Shown: positions 37,485-49,817, counted from the stretch's first letter. The stretch: DNA of 64,000 bases from Rattus norvegicus (GCF_036323735.1 NC_086027.1:92975162-93039161), one strand, 5' to 3'. A program made the numbers and translations. Notes: generated by a model from the letters alone, not told the origin.

Positions 37485-37978
37485 ATTTGAATCTGTCATG
37501 TCCTTCACAGTTTCATATGTTTGACTGTCTTGTCATTAGATGGTGGTGCTATTTGGAGACACTTCCCAACTTTTGGAACCTAGAGCCTGAATGTCTAATT
37601 AGACCAGAAAGGGAACCTTGAGGGTTATAGCCAAGTCTTGCTTTGCTTTCCCTCTGCCTCTTGACCTTCCAAGATATGGGTTCCTCTTCCATGAACTCTC
37701 ATAACTACCCCTATAGCCCCTCACTGGTCATACCATCCTCCCATGATCATACTATCACCATGCATTCCTGGTGACTCCAGTACACTAAGTATATTCCCTA
37801 TCTTTAAGTTATTTTTGTATATTTTTATTAACCCTGATACTCTTATTTGTTTATTTTCTATTTCATTGATTTTTAACATTTTTATTGTCTCTCATGTATA
37901 ATTATGAATTTGTTTTGTCCTCAGTCCTTGTCTGTTTCTGGTATTTGATCACAGTGGTGAGAAAAGTAGCTAGCACAA
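37485..37978 (+). mobile_element. ERVL-MaLR LTR (ORR1-like), interrupted
   Basis: The 5' part runs from about 37485 to 37759 ('gatggtggtgctatttggag', 'ctctgcctcttgacc'). It is interrupted by the inverted arm at 37760-37900, then ends with the LTR 3' end 'ggtatttgatcacagtggtg', 'gaaaagtagctagcaca'. Some LTR sequence may be lost at the junction. Confidence 0.75.
37760..37900. repeat. Inverted duplication, right arm, lodged in an LTR
   Basis: Reverse complement of 37111-37251. The breakpoint at the 37760 side is sharp: the arms share 'ccaggaatgcat' and then diverge at once. Confidence 0.9.
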
Positions 37979-38061
37979 TAGTAAAGGATGGAAAATTCAT
38001 TAAAGGAGGCCAGCATCCCCTGGTACCAAAGCCAGAGGAACACATTATAAGAAAATAGCAA

Positions 38062-38170
38062 GGCACAGACAGATGGCTCAGCAGTCAAGAGCATGTCCCG
38101 CTGTTCATGACAATCAGGGCTTGATTTCCAGCACCCACACCACACGGCTCATAAAGACAACCAAAGTAAA
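38062..38170 (+). mobile_element. Old B2/B3-type SINE
   Basis: 'cagatggctcagcagtcaag' is the B2/B3 head, followed by 'ttgatttccagcacccac'; the rest is decayed. Confidence 0.75.
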
Positions 38171-39163
38171 TGTTTAAATGAAGAAACTAACAGCAAACTG
38201 CTATCTCTCCTAAATATAAACTGCCAAATATTTACTAATATAAAGAAATAAATCTCCAATAAAGAATAATATCCTATGATCACGTATAGTTGATCTTCTG
38301 TAATGAAACTTTAACGTAAATGCAGAAAATTGGTCAATAAACACTTGACCTACTTTAAAAGGTAAACACGAAGAATTACTTCTCTATGTGAGAGAAAAAA
38401 ATTGGGGCCAGATTGAACAATTATTTATGGTAAAAATATTAATAATTATTATAAATAAGAAATAGAACTTTTCAAAATCTGATACAACCACCTGTGGAGT
38501 GTGCACAGTTAGGTCATGGTTGATGGTAAGGTATTGAATGTTTTTTCCTCTATAACCATGAATATGACAAGGATAAACACTTAGACTGTGTAAAACTAAC
38601 ACTGTCCTGGAAGTCGCAAACAATTATTCATCCGGACACAAATGGAGGGAAGAATAGAAGAAGAAAATGTCCTTCATTGGTAAGTGTCATGAGGTTGCTT
38701 ATAGAAAATTCTTACAATTGAGAAACTCAGACCAATAAACAAATCTATCAAGAATACAACATGCAAAAAAAATTTCAAAATCAATTATCTTTCCATGTGA
38801 TCACTGTCTAGCTTATCACTGAAATTTCAAACATTTGCTTTTTTATAAAAGTATGGAATGATTACCAGAAGGTTTAATAAAACATATGAAAATAATATAA
38901 TGCTTATAAAATCACCAAGAAAAGTTAAAAGGGTGTGTTAAAAGTTTACTGAAAGTCTTAACTGGTAAGTTGACATTTCTGTCCAAATTGATCCGTAGAT
39001 GGAAGGACAAGTCCAAGCACATTCCAGGAGGTTTGTCCTTTTACTGTCGTAGGCTGAAATGCCAAACTAATGTTGGAAGAAAGGGGAGAGGATGGCTACC
39101 TGATTTCAGAGCAAATACAGAGCTTCCTTAATACATACACAGTGTCATTAGCATAAGACACCG
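38171..39163. other. No recognised feature
   Basis: AT-rich; nothing identifiable. Confidence 0.5.
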
Positions 39164-39322
39164 GACTGGAGAGATGGCTCAGCAAGCATTTGAGAAATAA
39201 CAACTTTTGCTGCTTTTGTAGAGGACCAAAGTTCAGTTCTTAGCACCCATGTCAGACCATTCCCAACTTCTTTAACTCCAGCTCCAAGGGACTCTAACAT
39301 CCTGATCTGGCCTCCAGAAATG
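39164..39322 (+). mobile_element. B3-type SINE
   Basis: Begins 'ggactggagagatggctcag' (B2/B3 pol III head) and ends near 'gatctggcctccagaaatg'. Confidence 0.85.
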
Positions 39323-39556
39323 TGGCTGAGAGGATGGTTCAATGAGTAAAGAGTTTGCTGGAGAAACCTAACGCTGTGAGTTCACCGTGTAAAACAGATA
39401 CAGTAGTCTATGCGTGCATGATCTTACCATTCACTCTCCTATGAAGAGATGGGCGGCAGAGGCAGGAGAATCACTGGAAGCTCATGGGACAGTGAGCCTG
39501 GCCTATAAACCAGGGGTTGTCCACTAACCTCCCTGTATGCACTGTGGCAGGTGCAT

Positions 39557-39560
<4 letters not shown>
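39323..39560 (+). mobile_element. B4 SINE with 3' (CA)n
   Basis: Composite structure: a tRNA-like 'ggttcaatgagtaaagag' head, then a B1-like 'ggcagaggcaggagaatcac' part, as in B4. It abuts the B3 and ends in a CA microsatellite. Confidence 0.75.

Positions 39561-39606
<46 letters not shown>
39561..39606. repeat. (CA)n microsatellite
   Basis: About 23 CA units at the 3' end of the B4 element. Confidence 0.97.
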
Positions 39607-39608
<2 letters not shown>

Positions 39609-39698
39609 CTCTAAAGATATAAGTCAAACATCTTAGCTGAATTTTGGAAAAAACAAAAACTAAAACTACTTAAAATTATTTTCCAGCCAAAAGTTCAT

Positions 39699-39699
<1 letters not shown>

Positions 39700-39751
<52 letters not shown>
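39700..39751. repeat. (GA)n microsatellite
   Basis: About 25 uninterrupted AG/GA units. Confidence 0.97.
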
Positions 39752-39756
<5 letters not shown>

Positions 39757-40084
39757 CTTTAGTTCTAGCTGTATTGCTTCTGCAACCATTAACCCAGCTA
39801 CAGTTGTATAGACCTAACTGTAAAGGTCTGTCTGTGAAAACACGTGAAGAAGATTTTAAAAATATCTTCATGATTTGCAAAAAGGCAGAGGTTTCTTAAA
39901 GATAAAACTTCTAAATCACAACATGAAAGTCAGTATTTAGAATATGTTTTAAAATATAGATTTAATAGTTAATAGAAAAGAAAACAAGATGTGTGCTGCT
40001 GGAAATGTCTCTAAATCAGTAAAAGGATAATAGATTGATGTCTGGAATAAGCACTCCTACAAATTAATATAGAAAAGATAATTC
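39752..40084. other. No recognised feature
   Basis: Nothing identifiable. Confidence 0.5.
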
Positions 40085-40375
40085 AAGTATAAGACAGAGA
40101 AAAAGCCTTGATTGGATACTTCACAAAAGACTAACAACAAACGGCCAAGCCCAAATCATTCTTCAAGTTAAAATAGTATGTGGTCGTTTCACATCCAAAC
40201 AGAATGGCTATAATTTAGAAGCAGAACATACTACATTTTGGTGTAGATGCATGCCAAATGAGGTTCTCCTTAGTCTCTCATTCAATCTTTTATCCAACGT
40301 CTTTGGAAAATAGTTTAGTAATTTCTCAGAAGGTTAAATCCTACCATATCCGGCAATTCGGTCATGGTGTGTTTG
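40085..40375 (+). mobile_element. Ancient L1 (L1M-like) ORF2 3' fragment
   Basis: 'tacttcacaaaagactaaca', 'acggccaagcccaaatcatt', 'cagaatggctataatttag' and 'tttggaaaatagtttagtaa' follow the order of the L1 ORF2 C-terminal coding region. Frames are destroyed. Confidence 0.7.
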
Positions 40376-40668
40376 TTCAGTGCTTTATTATATAGTACTA
40401 AGTAGTTCAAGGGAACAAACAATAACATTGTTAAATCTCACGAAGAGATTCGTAGTCACACAAAAAGGCATCACCCTGTGTTATCCCATGTGTGCATCAT
40501 AAAATAAGCTACATCTAAGATAGTGGGGCAGACACAGAAGTCACTGAAGGCCTGGCGAGGGAGGTGAGGATGATCCTGACCACAAGGGCCCTGAGGAAGC
40601 AGGACAATAGCTGTGTACTCTATTTTGATTGTCTTCCTTAAGTACACTCAAACTCTTGTGAGTCTCAT
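40376..40668. other. No recognised feature
   Basis: Nothing identifiable. Confidence 0.5.
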
Positions 40669-40682
40669 GACATATACTCTTT
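40669..40682. repeat. Target-site duplication, left copy (ID element)
   Basis: GACATATACTCTTT, exactly repeated at 40785-40798. Confidence 0.95.
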
Positions 40683-40784
40683 CGTTTTGTTTTGTTTTTT
40701 TCTTTTTTTCAGAGCTGGGGACCGAACCCAGGGCCTTGCGCTTGCTAGGCAAGCGCTCTACCACTGAGCTAAATCCCCAACCCC
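40683..40784 (-). mobile_element. ID SINE (BC1/tRNA-Ala-derived)
   Basis: Full-length ID core on the minus strand with intact A and B boxes; A-tail with G interruptions appears as T-rich DNA at the left. Perfect 14-bp duplication. Confidence 0.97.
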
Positions 40785-40798
40785 GACATATACTCTTT
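40785..40798. repeat. Target-site duplication, right copy (ID element)
   Basis: Exact copy of 40669-40682. Confidence 0.95.
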
Positions 40799-43302
40799 AA
40801 ATGAGTATGCCTTGCCTTGGCTGAATTGTGCTGCTAATGTTGAACCTCATGAACAATGGGTCTGATTTGAGAAAGATGTTTTTGAGGGAAAATGTTTGGC
40901 AAAGTGGACGAATGTGGGGATCTCCTAAGAAGGGGACCAGGGAGGATTCCCAGGATGCAAAGGCTGACAGGCTTTAAGGGCCCAGTAGTAGTATATCTTG
41001 GGTCATTTAAATGAATCTTGTGTTCTTACCTCTTCATTAAGTTCCATTGTACCCACCTGAGTACATCACTGGTTTTCATCTAGTGAAGTAGTCACAATTA
41101 GATTTTTTCCAGCCGGGGTCCAATTCTACTGGAAATGCTTCTCTCATACTTTTCAGATTCTCCCTTCAAACCATTATCTTTTAATATAATTCCAGCTTGT
41201 GTAGGAGGCTTTGGACATGAATGAGCTTGATTTCAGGGTCAGAGTTGAACAGAGAAAAGGAGGCAAGGCATGACTCACTTCAGGTCACATATCTGTTCGG
41301 TTTCCAAAGTCAAAAGTAACCATGAGCCCATGAGACACTGAAGATTGACAGAAACTTTGGACGTGGTAGGAGCTCTTGCCTCTCATAAACTAAGTGGCTG
41401 GAGTTAATTTTATCTACATTTCAGGACTAGCTGGGAACATGTTATGCATCTTCATTAACCCTAAAAGTTATGGAGTCACTTTTTTCTTAATGGTGCCTGT
41501 ACCTTGTACAGAGGCCTGTGGTGAATCTACAATTTGCCATTGACAGCTCTGAACTGGGTAGTGAATTGAGGTCTGATTAATCTTTATACTCCAAAACCCA
41601 CCCATTATTTGACCCAGAGGCCTCCTTCATCCAATGCTTGTAGAAATAGTCTTTTGGCTCTTAAGAAGGCTGAGGCTCGCATAATTCACCAAGTCTTGGT
41701 CTCATGTGTCATTCACCATGAGCCTGGTCAGAGGATTCATTTCTATGCTTCCTCCTCCTAGGTTCCCCATTTCTTTATTTGTTCACTGGCAGATGGTTCT
41801 ATGGTTTCACTTCCTGTTTTGATTTGGCATACACAGAACACCAGACTTGGAGACAGTGCCCTCTCACATTAGCTTCTGTAATGTTACTGGTTCTGATGTG
41901 GCCAATGATAGACTGCACAATTGCTGCATGAACATGTGAAAACTCCACTGAGCTTCATTCACTGGGAGCAACTATGTTTGGGATGAATCTGGTTCATGAG
42001 AAAATGGGAGTAGGTTAATGGGCCACATTGGAAGTGTTGACCTGGAACCTGTCTCCTATTGGCTAAAAGGCTTTGGGCAGTCACCTGTTGCCCTAGTTCT
42101 CCATCTTTTGATGGACTTAGCTTGTCTTCTGAATAGTTTAGTGAGCACCACACTCTTCCTTGGAAGATGAAGACCAAATGAAACTAGATTGGATTCAGAA
42201 AAATACAGATGTCATTTTTATAACCAAATATGGAGAAGGAAACCACACCTGTCATACTTGAGTCCTTGAGATTGGTGGCTACTCTCTTAAAGAGCTTGCA
42301 TTTAGTGTTTACAATGAGCTTCCTCAGAAAGATGGTCCTTCTTCAGTTGGTACACCCTCTTAGAGATTATATTCTAGGTCCATGATCTATCTTCATAAGG
42401 GATCTCTCCAATTACTTAAATGTTTTGAAATGGAAATACTAAACAGAAGTCAACTGTCATCACCCATCACCACCAATATTTACAGCTCTTCCCATATATC
42501 CATTCCCCAGCACTGCCTTCTTCCCACAAAAGATGTGTAGGGCAAGAAGACAGAGTATCCATCAAGTACAGATAGCTTCTGTCCATATCTGTGGACCAAG
42601 CAGGTCCACACTGAATGCTTTGCTTTCTTACTACAAAGGGCCCAAGGAAGTCTCCCTTTCATTCTAGCTCTAGTCTCCTTAAAAGAAAAATTAACTAAAG
42701 AGATGTGGGATTCCCTACAGAACCAGAAACCTATACATACACAAGAGGTACACTACATAAAAACAAAATGCCTATCTAATCTGTGGATTTTCTTTCTATT
42801 GATTGGTTTGCTAGTTCTAAACGAGGGAGATTCATTTCAAGATTGAAATGGGAAATGACCCCCAAGTTGTTAGAGGCACTGAGCCAAATGTTTCAAATAC
42901 TAACGAATATCATTTGGTAATTATATCTATTATAGTTAACAGTCATTAATCTCATGTGCAGGGAGAGAAGCCATTTGGAGAAAATCGCTGTAGCTTGAAG
43001 CATCTCCAGCCATCCTTAATATGAAGCATTCACACATGACCTGCCCATAGGACTGACTTTCCTTCCTGAACATCATATTCTGTATCCTCCTCATATTCCT
43101 AATATACCTGCCTTGCCCTAAGCAATGAAAGGCCACATTCAATCCCATGTAGCTAACAAATGAAGCTCTTTCTGTATACCAAAGCCTGTGGCTAACAAGA
43201 GAGACACTCTCCTTCATCAAAGGAATTCACAGTGTGGTATTGGACATGGGAAGACAACCAACCATGTTGACCTCAGTGGCATCTGGACTGGGAGAATGAG
43301 AG
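40799..43302. other. No recognised feature
   Basis: About 2.5 kb with no SINE and no convincing exon. It could be an old ERV-like or unique region; I cannot assign it. Confidence 0.45.
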
Positions 43303-43488
43303 GGAAGGGCCAGCAAGACAATCTGGTGGTTAAAGGCGCTGGCTGCTCTTCCAGAAGACATAGTTTGATTTCCCCATCCCAATGGAGGCTCACAATCATC
43401 TGTAGTTATAGGTCAAGAGGATCTTATACCCCTTCCGGGCTTCTGAGGGTATCGGGTGTACACATGATACACAGACGTATATGCAGAC

Positions 43489-43521
<33 letters not shown>
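43303..43521 (+). mobile_element. B2/B3-type SINE ending in (CA)n
   Basis: 'taaaggcgctggctgctctt' followed by 'ccagaagacatag' is the B2/B3 5' third; 'ggctcacaatcatctgtag' follows; the 3' end is a CA run at 43489-43520. Confidence 0.85.
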
Positions 43522-43524
<3 letters not shown>

Positions 43525-43579
43525 AGAAATAAGTGAATTTTTTAGGAAGAAGTAAAGAAAGTGGGAGTGTGAGAGAGAT

Positions 43580-43783
43580 GGAAGGAAAAGGAAAGAAGGG
43601 AAGAGAAGGGAAGGAAGGAAGGAAGGAAGGAAGGAAGGAAGGAAGGAAGGAAGGGAAGGAGGGAAGGAAGCAAGGAAGGGAGGGAGGAAGGAAGGAAGGG
43701 AGGGAGGGAGGGAGGGAGGGAGGGAAGAAGGGAGGGAGGGAGGGAGGGAGGGAGGGAGGGAGGGAGGGAGGGAGGGAGGGAGG
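43580..43783. repeat. Long homopurine tract (GGAA)n/(GGGA)n
   Basis: About 204 bp of purines on the plus strand with only one pyrimidine (a C at 43671). The first half is GGAA-based, the second GGGA-based. Long open frames through it on both strands are low-complexity artefacts. Confidence 0.97.
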
Positions 43784-43784
43784 T

Positions 43785-43968
43785 GAGCATGAGCTGACAA
43801 GAAGCCAACAGCAGCTTTCCCCCATGGCTTTGGCTTCACTTCATACCCTGACTCCCTCCAATGATGAACTGCTACCTAGAAGTTAAGCCAAATGATCCCC
43901 TTCCTCCCCAAGTTGCTCTTGGTCAAAGTGTCTATCTTAGCCACAGACAAGTAACTAAAACTGTTTCT
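43785..43968 (+). mobile_element. ERVL-MaLR LTR 3' part (MT-like)
   Basis: 'gagcatgagctgacaagaag', a 'ccttcctccccaagttgctc' block and the closing 'agccacagacaagtaactaa' identify the 3' half of a MaLR LTR whose 5' half is replaced by the purine tract. Confidence 0.7.
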
Positions 43969-45885
43969 TCTTGCCTCCCTTTCTCTCCTTTCTCTTGATC
44001 CACAGTCTCCATATGGCTTCCTGGAGTTTCCTTCTACCTCGGAGTAAGGCGATAAACCATGGCATGATATTTATTTTGGTGATGGGGAGGATACCAGTTT
44101 TTGAGATTAAGAGAGTATTTTATTTTAATTAAACAGCATTCAGAGCAGATACTGTGAGCTAAAAATAAGCACTGCAGGATCAGAGAACAGGGGTTCTTTC
44201 TCCATGTGGGGGTCCATTCAGCGGTTGATGTGTTAACAAGACAGGCCATTCCTAGGACCCATGTTTCTTCTGTGGTTGTGTTTGTATGTTGGTTTCTGGC
44301 AAGGGCACCATATTTACTTATGAAAATTACTTGAAAATTGAAAATTGCAGACATCACCTCACCAGGTCTCATCAAAAGCAAAACTGACCTTCTCATTCAT
44401 CTTTGTCAGACCAGCAGCAGCCTTGCTAGGTCACTCAGGGTCACCATTGCTTGCCTCCCCTAAGAGCAAGGGAGTGCTTCATCCTTCATTCTGCTAAAGA
44501 GGCTTGGTTGTGTTTTGGGCCCAGGAGCTGGTAATGATCCATGCAGCCACAGTGACTCCCTCTAGACTGTGTCACCCTGCAATCAGGAAATTGAAAGAGG
44601 CCATTGGGTAAGTGTGGAGTTGGTTTCAATGGTGTTCAAGGATACAGTCCTTGGCTCCTGTTATATTATCCCTTATTATATCCAGGGACCCCACAGGTCT
44701 AAATTCTGTTGGATGTTAGGCTTCCAAACTCAGTGCTTCCGCTTGCCCTACCTTACATCCTCACCTTCTCCACAAAGCTGCTTTTAAGGATGTTGTGAAG
44801 TCCTGGAGAAAACCAGTGGGGTTTCTGCCAACCTGAAAGTTGGAAAATTATTTATCTTATTAGCAAAACCAACTGAGTTTGCTTTGCCCTCCACTAGAAT
44901 TTCCTCATAGTACCAAGCAAACTATGTCAAATTATTTTGAAAGCTGTTAGAAGAGGTCTGTTTGATAATATTTACAATTCAGTAAGCCCTAGCAATTCCC
45001 TGGTTGAGCCAGTTTCCTAATCAACCAGACTAAATTCTGTAAAGTTTTATTCTAATTATTATTATTCCTTAGCATGTATGGTCAGCTCATGCAAGTATTT
45101 TAGTCCAAGCACAGAGTCACCATGGCCCCAAGCAGAATGCACACATCTGTCAGGCATCATCCTGAATCACTGGGAACAGACTGGGAAGGGTGTGCAGGCA
45201 CAAGATGGCAGAAGGGTTGGGACTTATGTCTGTCAGAGAAACTTTTGAAGTATGAACCACAGACTTAATTCAGGCCCAATCTACCTGAAAGCAGAACAGT
45301 CTACGGGGGACAGTCCATGCTTGGGTTAGAATTATAGTTGTAGCAGAAATAACATACTTGCTGTTTATAAACATTTGCTATTCTTAACCAAAGAAAGGTG
45401 ACTCTCCATCCCCTGCCAGCCATCCAACTGTCCTGGAAGGGGGGGTTACTTTCTAATTGTCCAGATGATTCCAGTGTCAAACCTAAGACTTTCAGATCCA
45501 GAAAATAAAATGCAGGAGGATGTTAAATTGGAATTTTAGCTAACAACTAATAAATTGTTTAACATAAGTATACTCTAAATATTTTATAAGATATACTTTA
45601 AAAGGACTTATTTATTCTTTGTTCTCATATTTGTTCTGAATTTTATCTCCATCACTTCCCTTCCCCACCAATAGCCAAATTTAAGAATAGGGCTTCAGAG
45701 AAAACTTCTGGATACAAGGGGGCCCAAGCAGAACTTCAAGATCAAGATGCTCCTTCAAGAGAAACAGGATGAGTTGGTCTGGGAAAGAGAAGTGATTGAA
45801 GGACAGGGAGAAGTGGAGGGAGAGGAAAGTGAGAGTGGACTGGATATAATATACGAGAGAAAGTTGTTCCTTCAAGATCAAGATA
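43969..45885. other. No recognised feature
   Basis: About 1.9 kb of mixed sequence. The last ~200 bp (from about 45690) are purine-rich and could be the end of an old LINE. Confidence 0.45.
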
Positions 45886-46262
45886 AGTGATATCTGATGC
45901 TTAACTTTGTCTATTTGAATGTAGTTGTTTTTTAAATCACTTGGGAGATTAGTGAGGCTAACCTTTCAATGTGTCTATGAGGAGTTTTCACTGATAATTT
46001 ACAGAAAGGCAAAGAGACACCCTGGGTATGAGTGGCATCATCCCATGGACGTGAGTCTGAAAGGAATTAAAGGAGAAAGTGGGATGACACACCAGGATTC
46101 TCCCTCTTCCTCTTTTTGTCCTCCTCCATGATATGAACTATTTATCCCTCACATTCTTCATCATGATGGACCAAACCCTTTGCAACCATAAACAAAGTAA
46201 GTACTTCATCCTTAAGTTGTTCTTCTCACATATTTGGTTACAGTTCTGATAGAAGGAACTAA
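45886..46262 (+). mobile_element. 5' LTR of a MaLR element
   Basis: Rodent MaLR LTR layout: 'atgcttaactttgtctattt' start, 'cctgggtatgagtggcatca', 'catgatggaccaaacccttt' and the ending 'agttctgatagaaggaacta'. It is followed immediately by MaLR internal sequence. Confidence 0.7.
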
Positions 46263-48073
46263 TGTGAAAGCTGGTAGTAATTAAGTAGGGTCTTTGCTAG
46301 GACTACGTGGTCATGAAGCTCTTAGGCCTTTGCAGCTGACTTGAAGAAGGAATTTGGTGGAGTTTGTAGATACAAGCTAGAGAAGTCCTAAATGCTCCAA
46401 ACAGACCTTAATAGGGGATTCTAAATGCAGAAGATCAAAACGCCAATACACATGCAAACAGCAAAGATTATACTTGGGAACAAAGACTACTGATCAATAG
46501 TCTAGCAGCTCTTTGTGATATATTCTGGCAAATTATCCGTGTACATTTTACTTTTATATTGAAACACTTTGGAAAGCTAAGTATAGAAGTGATGGAATGA
46601 CTTATCTGGTAGAAGAAATTTCAGGTAGTTTGCAGTTAAGCTGAAGCATGGTTATTACTGGATGCTCTTAGCCGGGTTTACCATGAGACTTAGGAACAAA
46701 AGGAATAACAAGGGTTTGAAAAATGTGCAGGTGGACCAGAAAAGGAGAAAGTTGAAAGTTGAGGAGAATAAGTAAGGCTGTTAAAGAGCCATCCCATTAA
46801 AAAGAAGCCAATCACTTTGCATTGGAACCATGGGAAATTTCCCAGACCCCACAGGCTGCAGAGTGTAAAGTAGTAGGTTCAGTCAAAGAACTTCCCCTTG
46901 CGGAAAACCTTTCAGATCATCCTGTTTGGGCAGGATCATCAAGAGAAATTATGTTCCAGATTCAGCCATATTCAGAAGTCTGATGATTAGCAGAGCCATC
47001 CAAAGAAAGAGGTTTTGTAAACCCCCAATGGCAAGTCCATAGCCCTGTAGACTACAAAGAATGAAGTGTTAGGGGTAGGTTTCCCAAGCCTGTTCAGGAG
47101 CAGACTAAATCACAATATGCCTCAGATACCACAAATGGAACTACAAGATTTTTTACAAGATTTCGTTGGGTTTCAGGTTTTCTTTGATCCCATCCTTTCT
47201 TTCTATAGCTCTACTCCTCTCTTTTGAGGCAAGAGTGTTCACTCTGTGCCATTTTATGGTTAAAATTTGAAGCCAGTTTTTGGTTTTATGGGAGTTGAAA
47301 GCTTGGGCATCTGAAGTGGAAATTTCTGGTTTCTTTGGAGACTCAATTGTGTTATGTGATGTTTTTCTAGAAACTGCCTTATGAGATGTTTTTGCTGAAG
47401 CAGGCATGTGGGAGAATGTTTTGCTGAGACCAGACACATGGTGTTTTTCTGGAAGCTGTCTGGAAAGGGGGCATGTGATATCTTGCTAGAGCGGATGCTT
47501 CAGAAAATACATGATGCTTGAAAAGGGTATAAATATAACCCAATATACAGATTACACTGCTGAGTGGTATTGGTTTAACCTTGTCATTCTTTGCTGGTCA
47601 TCGTTGAGCATTACTGATGCTGGTCTTCACTGATGATGCTTTATAGTGTTAGGACGTCTTGTCACTCTTTGGTGGTCACCACTATGACTTCCTAAAAAAA
47701 CAAACAAACAAACAAAAACACCACCAAAAACTTCTGGTAGTGTTCAGGTTGCTTCTTGACAATTCCTTGGACTCAGGATGATTGACAGAGCCCCTTGCTT
47801 TCTTCTGGATCAAACTGCCATTGCTGATTGATAAATGGCTAATCCATGGGAACTAAAACTGCTAATATCCTGACAACACAGATTGAATTTGTTTCAAAAA
47901 CCTATCTTTAAACAGGTCCACATCCTCCTTTGCCCTGTTTATCTTCCCTTTCCACTACCTCTTGTGGGTGATGGGCTAAAGGGGAGGTTAAAGGTTTAAA
48001 TAAGCATCCTTATTAAAAGTAGATTTTTAAAAAATATAAATCTATTGGCATCAATAGAAACTTTGAACTGGCC
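46263..48073 (+). mobile_element. Internal region of a MaLR element (non-coding)
   Basis: Recognisable blocks of the rodent MaLR internal sequence, in order: 'caaacagaccttaatagggg', 'gatgctcttagccgggttta', 'tttcagatcatcctgtttgg', 'ccatagccctgtagactac', 'gatcaaactgccattgctga', 'gtgggtgatgggctaaaggg'. MaLRs lack a functional gene set, and no gag- or pol-like open frame is seen here. A CAAA-type microsatellite lies at 47695-47720. Confidence 0.7.
47695..47720. repeat. (CAAA)n microsatellite
   Basis: Short AAAC repeat inside the MaLR internal region. Confidence 0.9.
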
Positions 48074-48398
48074 TTGTGATAGTTAGTGTCCACTGTCAAC
48101 TTGACTTAGGATCACAGAGGGGATTGTATTATACCTCTAGGAGTGTCTGAGAGAATGTTTCTAGAGATGATTCGCTGAGAGAAAATGTAGGTAACGTCCT
48201 CCCATTGGTGTTTTGAAGGAATAAAAGGCAGAGGAGAGACGAGCACTGGTAGCCTCCTCCAATTTCCTCTCTGTCATGATGTGAGCTCTTCCACCAGGTC
48301 AAACCTTCTGTGATGGATTCACCTCCAAACTGACAGCCAAGTAATCCTTCCTCCTTTATTTTTACCTTGTATTTTGTCCATGACAATTGAAGTAACTG
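48074..48398 (+). mobile_element. 3' LTR of the MaLR element
   Basis: 'tgtgatagttagtgtccact' with 'gtcaacttgacttaggatca' is a typical MaLR LTR start; 'ttccaccaggtcaaacc' and a degraded 3' end follow. Same orientation as the LTR at 45886-46262, giving an LTR-internal-LTR unit of about 2.5 kb. Confidence 0.75.
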
Positions 48399-48600
48399 AC
48401 GTGGGAGCTCAGCAGTTAAGAACACCAGCTCCTCTTGAGAGAACACAGATTCAGTTCCCAGCACCTGCATGGCAGCTTTATTTACAACCATCTATCAAAT
48501 GCCCACTTCTGGCCTCCTCCACGAGAACCAGGGCATGCATATGGGACACATACATACATGTAGGCAACAAAAATCCCATACATATAAAATAATATTTTAA
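48399..48600 (+). mobile_element. B3-type SINE
   Basis: 'ggagctcagcagttaagaac', 'ttcagttcccagcacctgc' and 'ggcctcctccacgagaacc' identify it; it abuts the MaLR LTR. Confidence 0.8.
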
Positions 48601-49771
48601 ATAATTAATATAAGTGAATAGCCCTTGGTCCCAAAGGTGTCTGGTAAAAGACAGGATGTGGAAATGAGGCGGATGCCATATTCTAGGACAATGAGGTTTA
48701 ACTCTTGAGACTTTTCTCCACAGAGGGAAACAATATTATTAATTGACATGTGAATGAAGCAAGTAGATATCTATGGGTCCCAGCTTGCTGCATTACAGAC
48801 TTCATGGCTTGTAGCATTTTTCATATGATTTAGTATATTTTAAACACAGTAAACCTTCAATAAGAGCCTGGCGATGGCTTAAATGCTCCCAGCAGAACTA
48901 AATTCTTTCATATAAACATCCATTTCCACCACAATGAACTGGGCACCTTCTGAACACAGTCTATAGTATATACTGCAATGAACACTATTCTTCCAACCAA
49001 CTTTGTGTCTCAAAGACCTGGTGACGAGCACAATGAAAAGCCCTCAGTCTAAATTCTCTTGGGATTAAAAATATAACCAAACAAGCAAGAGAAAAAAACC
49101 AATCCACATTAGTGGGAACAACTTTAAAAGAGTAAAAAGAGAAAAGCCAGACCTGGGACCTAGTTTCTTTCCCAGACAGAAAGGCCAGGGCAGCAGAGAA
49201 AATACAGACAAGTGGCTACCACTGCAAAATTCCAAGAAAACAGTTACAAGCTGGTAGCTTGATTTCATCAGTGGCCCTGGCCACATTAAGAGAACCTTCC
49301 ACAGATCTGCCTGTCTAAAGCTCCAAAACATCTAAAGTCATCTGGGATTTACAAATGATTAACTTAGTACCAGGTGAGATCTCTGTGTGCTGCTGGCCTG
49401 GTTAGTATTAATGTAACCCAACCAAATAGTTCCATAAACCGAAGGTCTTTTCCCAGCATGCATTTTCCTATTTGGCTACTATTGCCTTCAGATTTCTACC
49501 CAGAAAACTAGTAGCCGTGGAAAACCAAGGTAGGCTCTGCTCTTCCCTATTCAACCCAGCCCCCCATTTAAACATATCCAACATATCCAAGACAGGCAAC
49601 GAGTGGATGAGAATGAGCTAAAGTAGTGGCTAGGACATTTATAAGTCCACACATTCCGGTGTGAAGGAATTTGGAATAGCTGGGTACGTCAGGCTACCAA
49701 CTCAGAAAGCTGCCCAACCCCTGCTATCCCTGTTCTTTACCAGTTGCAGTGTTCAGCCTCCTCTTTATCTG
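48601..49771. other. No recognised feature
   Basis: Nothing identifiable. Confidence 0.5.

Positions 49772-49815
<44 letters not shown>
49772..49815. repeat. (CA)n microsatellite
   Basis: About 22 CA units. Confidence 0.97.

Positions 49816-49817
<2 letters not shown>

Noticed and set aside
43396..43886. Long open frames (110-147 codons) on both strands
   Set aside because: They are translations of the GGAA/GGGA and CA repeats (Pro-Ser-Leu or Gly-Arg-Glu runs) with no gene context.
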